DNA of 51,029 nucleotides from assembly GCA_964429575.1 (NCBI GenBank), contig CAYSCX010000017.1, positions 1 to 51,029 of the forward strand. Reading direction: 5' to 3'. Under the pieces are notes generated by a model, which had not been told where the DNA came from, searched no databases, and was given only the letters and a program-made list of their open reading frames with translations. The DNA comes from CAYSCX01 sp964429575 (GTDB lineage: Bacteria; Desulfobacterota; Binatia; Binatales; Binataceae). Shown here in pieces: positions 49,931 to 51,029 of the stretch. How positions within the stretch are numbered: position 1 is the first letter of the stretch; every line of letters begins with the position of its first letter. The position numbers and the translations under genes are program-made.

Positions 49931-50914
49931 ATGAGCGTAAGGAATAACCCGCCAAGCCCAGCCGCGGTCGGCGACCACGGGTCCCCCGAGATCTCGATCG
50001 TTGTCGAGACTTTCAACGTTTGCGAAAGTGCGTCCCTCGAAAGCCTCCGGCATGCATTGCGCGCTGCGACCGAACTGGCGGCCACAAGCGCGGCGGCCGA
50101 GGTGCTGCTCGCTGACGTGACCCGCGACCCCGCCATCGCGCAGATGGTTTCCAGCGAGATGCCGCACGTTCGCCGCATCGATGCCTACGGACTGGGTTAC
50201 GACGAGGCCAAGGCGCGGGCAGCCACCGAGGCGCGCGGGCGGTTCGTGCTTTACCTTGACTCCGACTGCATCCCCGATCCCGGCTGGTTCGATGCGATGC
50301 TCGCACCACTGCGCGACGGTTCTGCAGTGGCAACCGCCGGTTTCGCGAGGTACGGAGGAGGATTTTTTCAGACAGTGTACGGGGTGATGGATTTTGGATT
50401 TCTGCTGCCGCGAGCCAGCCGGCGTCTCGGCTCCTACGCGTCAAACAATTCCGCATTCCGTCGCGACGTCTTGCTGGCCGTTCCCGCGCCGGACGGTCCG
50501 ATGCGATGTCGATGCTTTGCGCACGGACAAATGCTCGAGCGCCGCGGCACGCCGGTGATGATGGCCGCAGGCGCCGCAGTGACGCACGAACCGCCGCCGT
50601 TTTTCCGCGTACGACTGCGCCATGGCTACGACACGGTCGCATCGTGCTGGATAATTCCGGACTTGCGTGAGAGGCGCTGGCTTAGGTATGGCGTGCTTGC
50701 CGCGCCGCTTTTCTATCGTCGTCGCGTGCGGCAGGACTGGCGCGCGCTCCGTTACCATCACGACGCGGAATTGACGCGCCTTCAGGCCGTGCTTGCGCGC
50801 CCGATCGTCGCCGCGCTCCGGCTGATCGATCTCGTCGGAATGACGGCGGCGTTGGCCTTGGGCCCCAAGGCCCGGCGCTTCGTTGACCGTAACGCGAGAC
50901 CCCAAGCCGCGTGA
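49931..50914 (+). CDS. Glycosyltransferase family 2 protein (second)
   Basis: The 327-aa protein has EISIVVETFNVCESASLESLRHAL at the start, the metal site LYLDSDCIPDPGWFD (about 110-125) and AHGQMLERRG in the acceptor half. It lacks the catalytic-region ED pair seen in many GT2 members, so the acceptor type is unknown. The C-terminal 70 residues contain amphipathic and hydrophobic stretches that may contact the membrane. It lies 19 bases after the first GT2 gene. Confidence 0.85.
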   Translation: MSVRNNPPSPAAVGDHGSPEISIVVETFNVCESASLESLRHALRAATELAATSAAAEVLLADVTRDPAIAQMVSSEMPHVRRIDAYGLGYDEAKARAATEARGRFVLYLDSDCIPDPGWFDAMLAPLRDGSAVATAGFARYGGGFFQTVYGVMDFGFLLPRASRRLGSYASNNSAFRRDVLLAVPAPDGPMRCRCFAHGQMLERRGTPVMMAAGAAVTHEPPPFFRVRLRHGYDTVASCWIIPDLRERRWLRYGVLAAPLFYRRRVRQDWRALRYHHDAELTRLQAVLARPIVAALRLIDLVGMTAALALGPKARRFVDRNARPQAA

Positions 50915-50934
50915 GAGTCGATCTATCTGCGAGA

Positions 50935-51029
50935 TCAAGCCTCGCGCGGCGCCAGACTGCGCGGTTGCTTTTCCTTCCAGCTGCTTAGATCGCGGCCGAG
51001 AAGCCTTTCGAGCTGCTCGACCTCAGGCA
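50935..51029 (-). CDS. C-terminal end of a possible sulfotransferase (partial)
   Basis: Reading minus, the last 30 codons give PEVEQLERLLGRDLSSWKE followed by KQPRSLAPREA and TGA (50935-50937). The LERLLGRDLSSW ending resembles the tail of bacterial sulfotransferases. The rest lies beyond the window, so this is tentative. It is convergent with the GT2 pair, with 20 bases between. Confidence 0.45.
   Translation of the reverse strand, partial: PEVEQLERLLGRDLSSWKEKQPRSLAPREA

Noticed and set aside
1..51029. CRISPR array, prophage or integrated plasmid
   Set aside because: No regularly spaced short repeats, integrase, phage structural or replication genes were found.

Overview
The window is GC-rich bacterial chromosome and reads as a metagenome scaffold: it carries two 100-N gaps, and the first is flanked by an exact 55-bp duplication. 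It has no phage, plasmid or CRISPR content and is mostly housekeeping genes. Two blocks look like a deltaproteobacterial-grade lineage: siroheme dehydrogenase / HemX / GluTR / HemC / CobA-HemD / HemB, and small coiled-coil protein / ZapA / 6S-RNA position / 5-FCL / RNase Y. So do a fused CobA-HemD and a YCF48 lipoprotein next to an RND/MMPL transporter. Desulfobacterota or Candidatus Binatota is my best guess from gene content alone (inference).

Layout. 1-2.6 kb (minus): end of a tad/Flp pilus cluster with two small pilins, a TadE-like protein and CpaB, and a candidate sigma-54 promoter. 2.9-9.8 kb: a DUF192 protein, then a divergent plus-strand tetrapyrrole operon; hemB follows with its own -10 box. 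9.9-10.4 kb: a scrambled HicB-like gene and a MITE-like repeat. 10.4-13.8 kb (minus): a tightly packed six-gene operon (DUF2203, DUF4149, HAD, LOG-like, thioesterase, Fe-S protein). 13.9-20 kb (plus): Lon, GalT-like nucleotidyltransferase, glycogen synthase and RNase HI with a C-terminal Cys4 motif. 20-25 kb: an ICMT-like methyltransferase, two tandem 58-aa membrane peptides behind a strong sigma-54-type promoter, a four-helix membrane protein, a GH1 glucosidase, TrxB and MoaC. 25-33 kb (plus): RlmI-like methyltransferase, YCF48 lipoprotein, RND transporter, VOC protein and an ABC-2 exporter pair. 33-38 kb: an exported protein of unknown family, a ParB-like protein, a SAM methyltransferase and RNase E/G (cut by a gap). 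38-48.6 kb (plus): HNH protein, SMC, (minus) SDR, FtsY, ZapB-like and ZapA, a 6S RNA candidate, 5-FCL, RNase Y and a ferritin-like protein. The end holds tRNA-Gln, tRNA-Glu, two GT2 glycosyltransferases and the tail of a possible sulfotransferase.

How it fits together: the tetrapyrrole genes lead from glutamyl-tRNA to uroporphyrinogen III and branch to siroheme. The Flp genes supply pilus subunits and assembly factors. GalT-like plus GlgA suggests sugar-nucleotide and glycogen metabolism. SMC, FtsY, ZapA and RNase Y/E/G are core cell-cycle and RNA functions. The least explained items are the twin 58-aa peptides with their promoter, the repeat element whose ends coincide with stop codons of two genes, the frame-scrambled HicB and the exported 464-aa protein.
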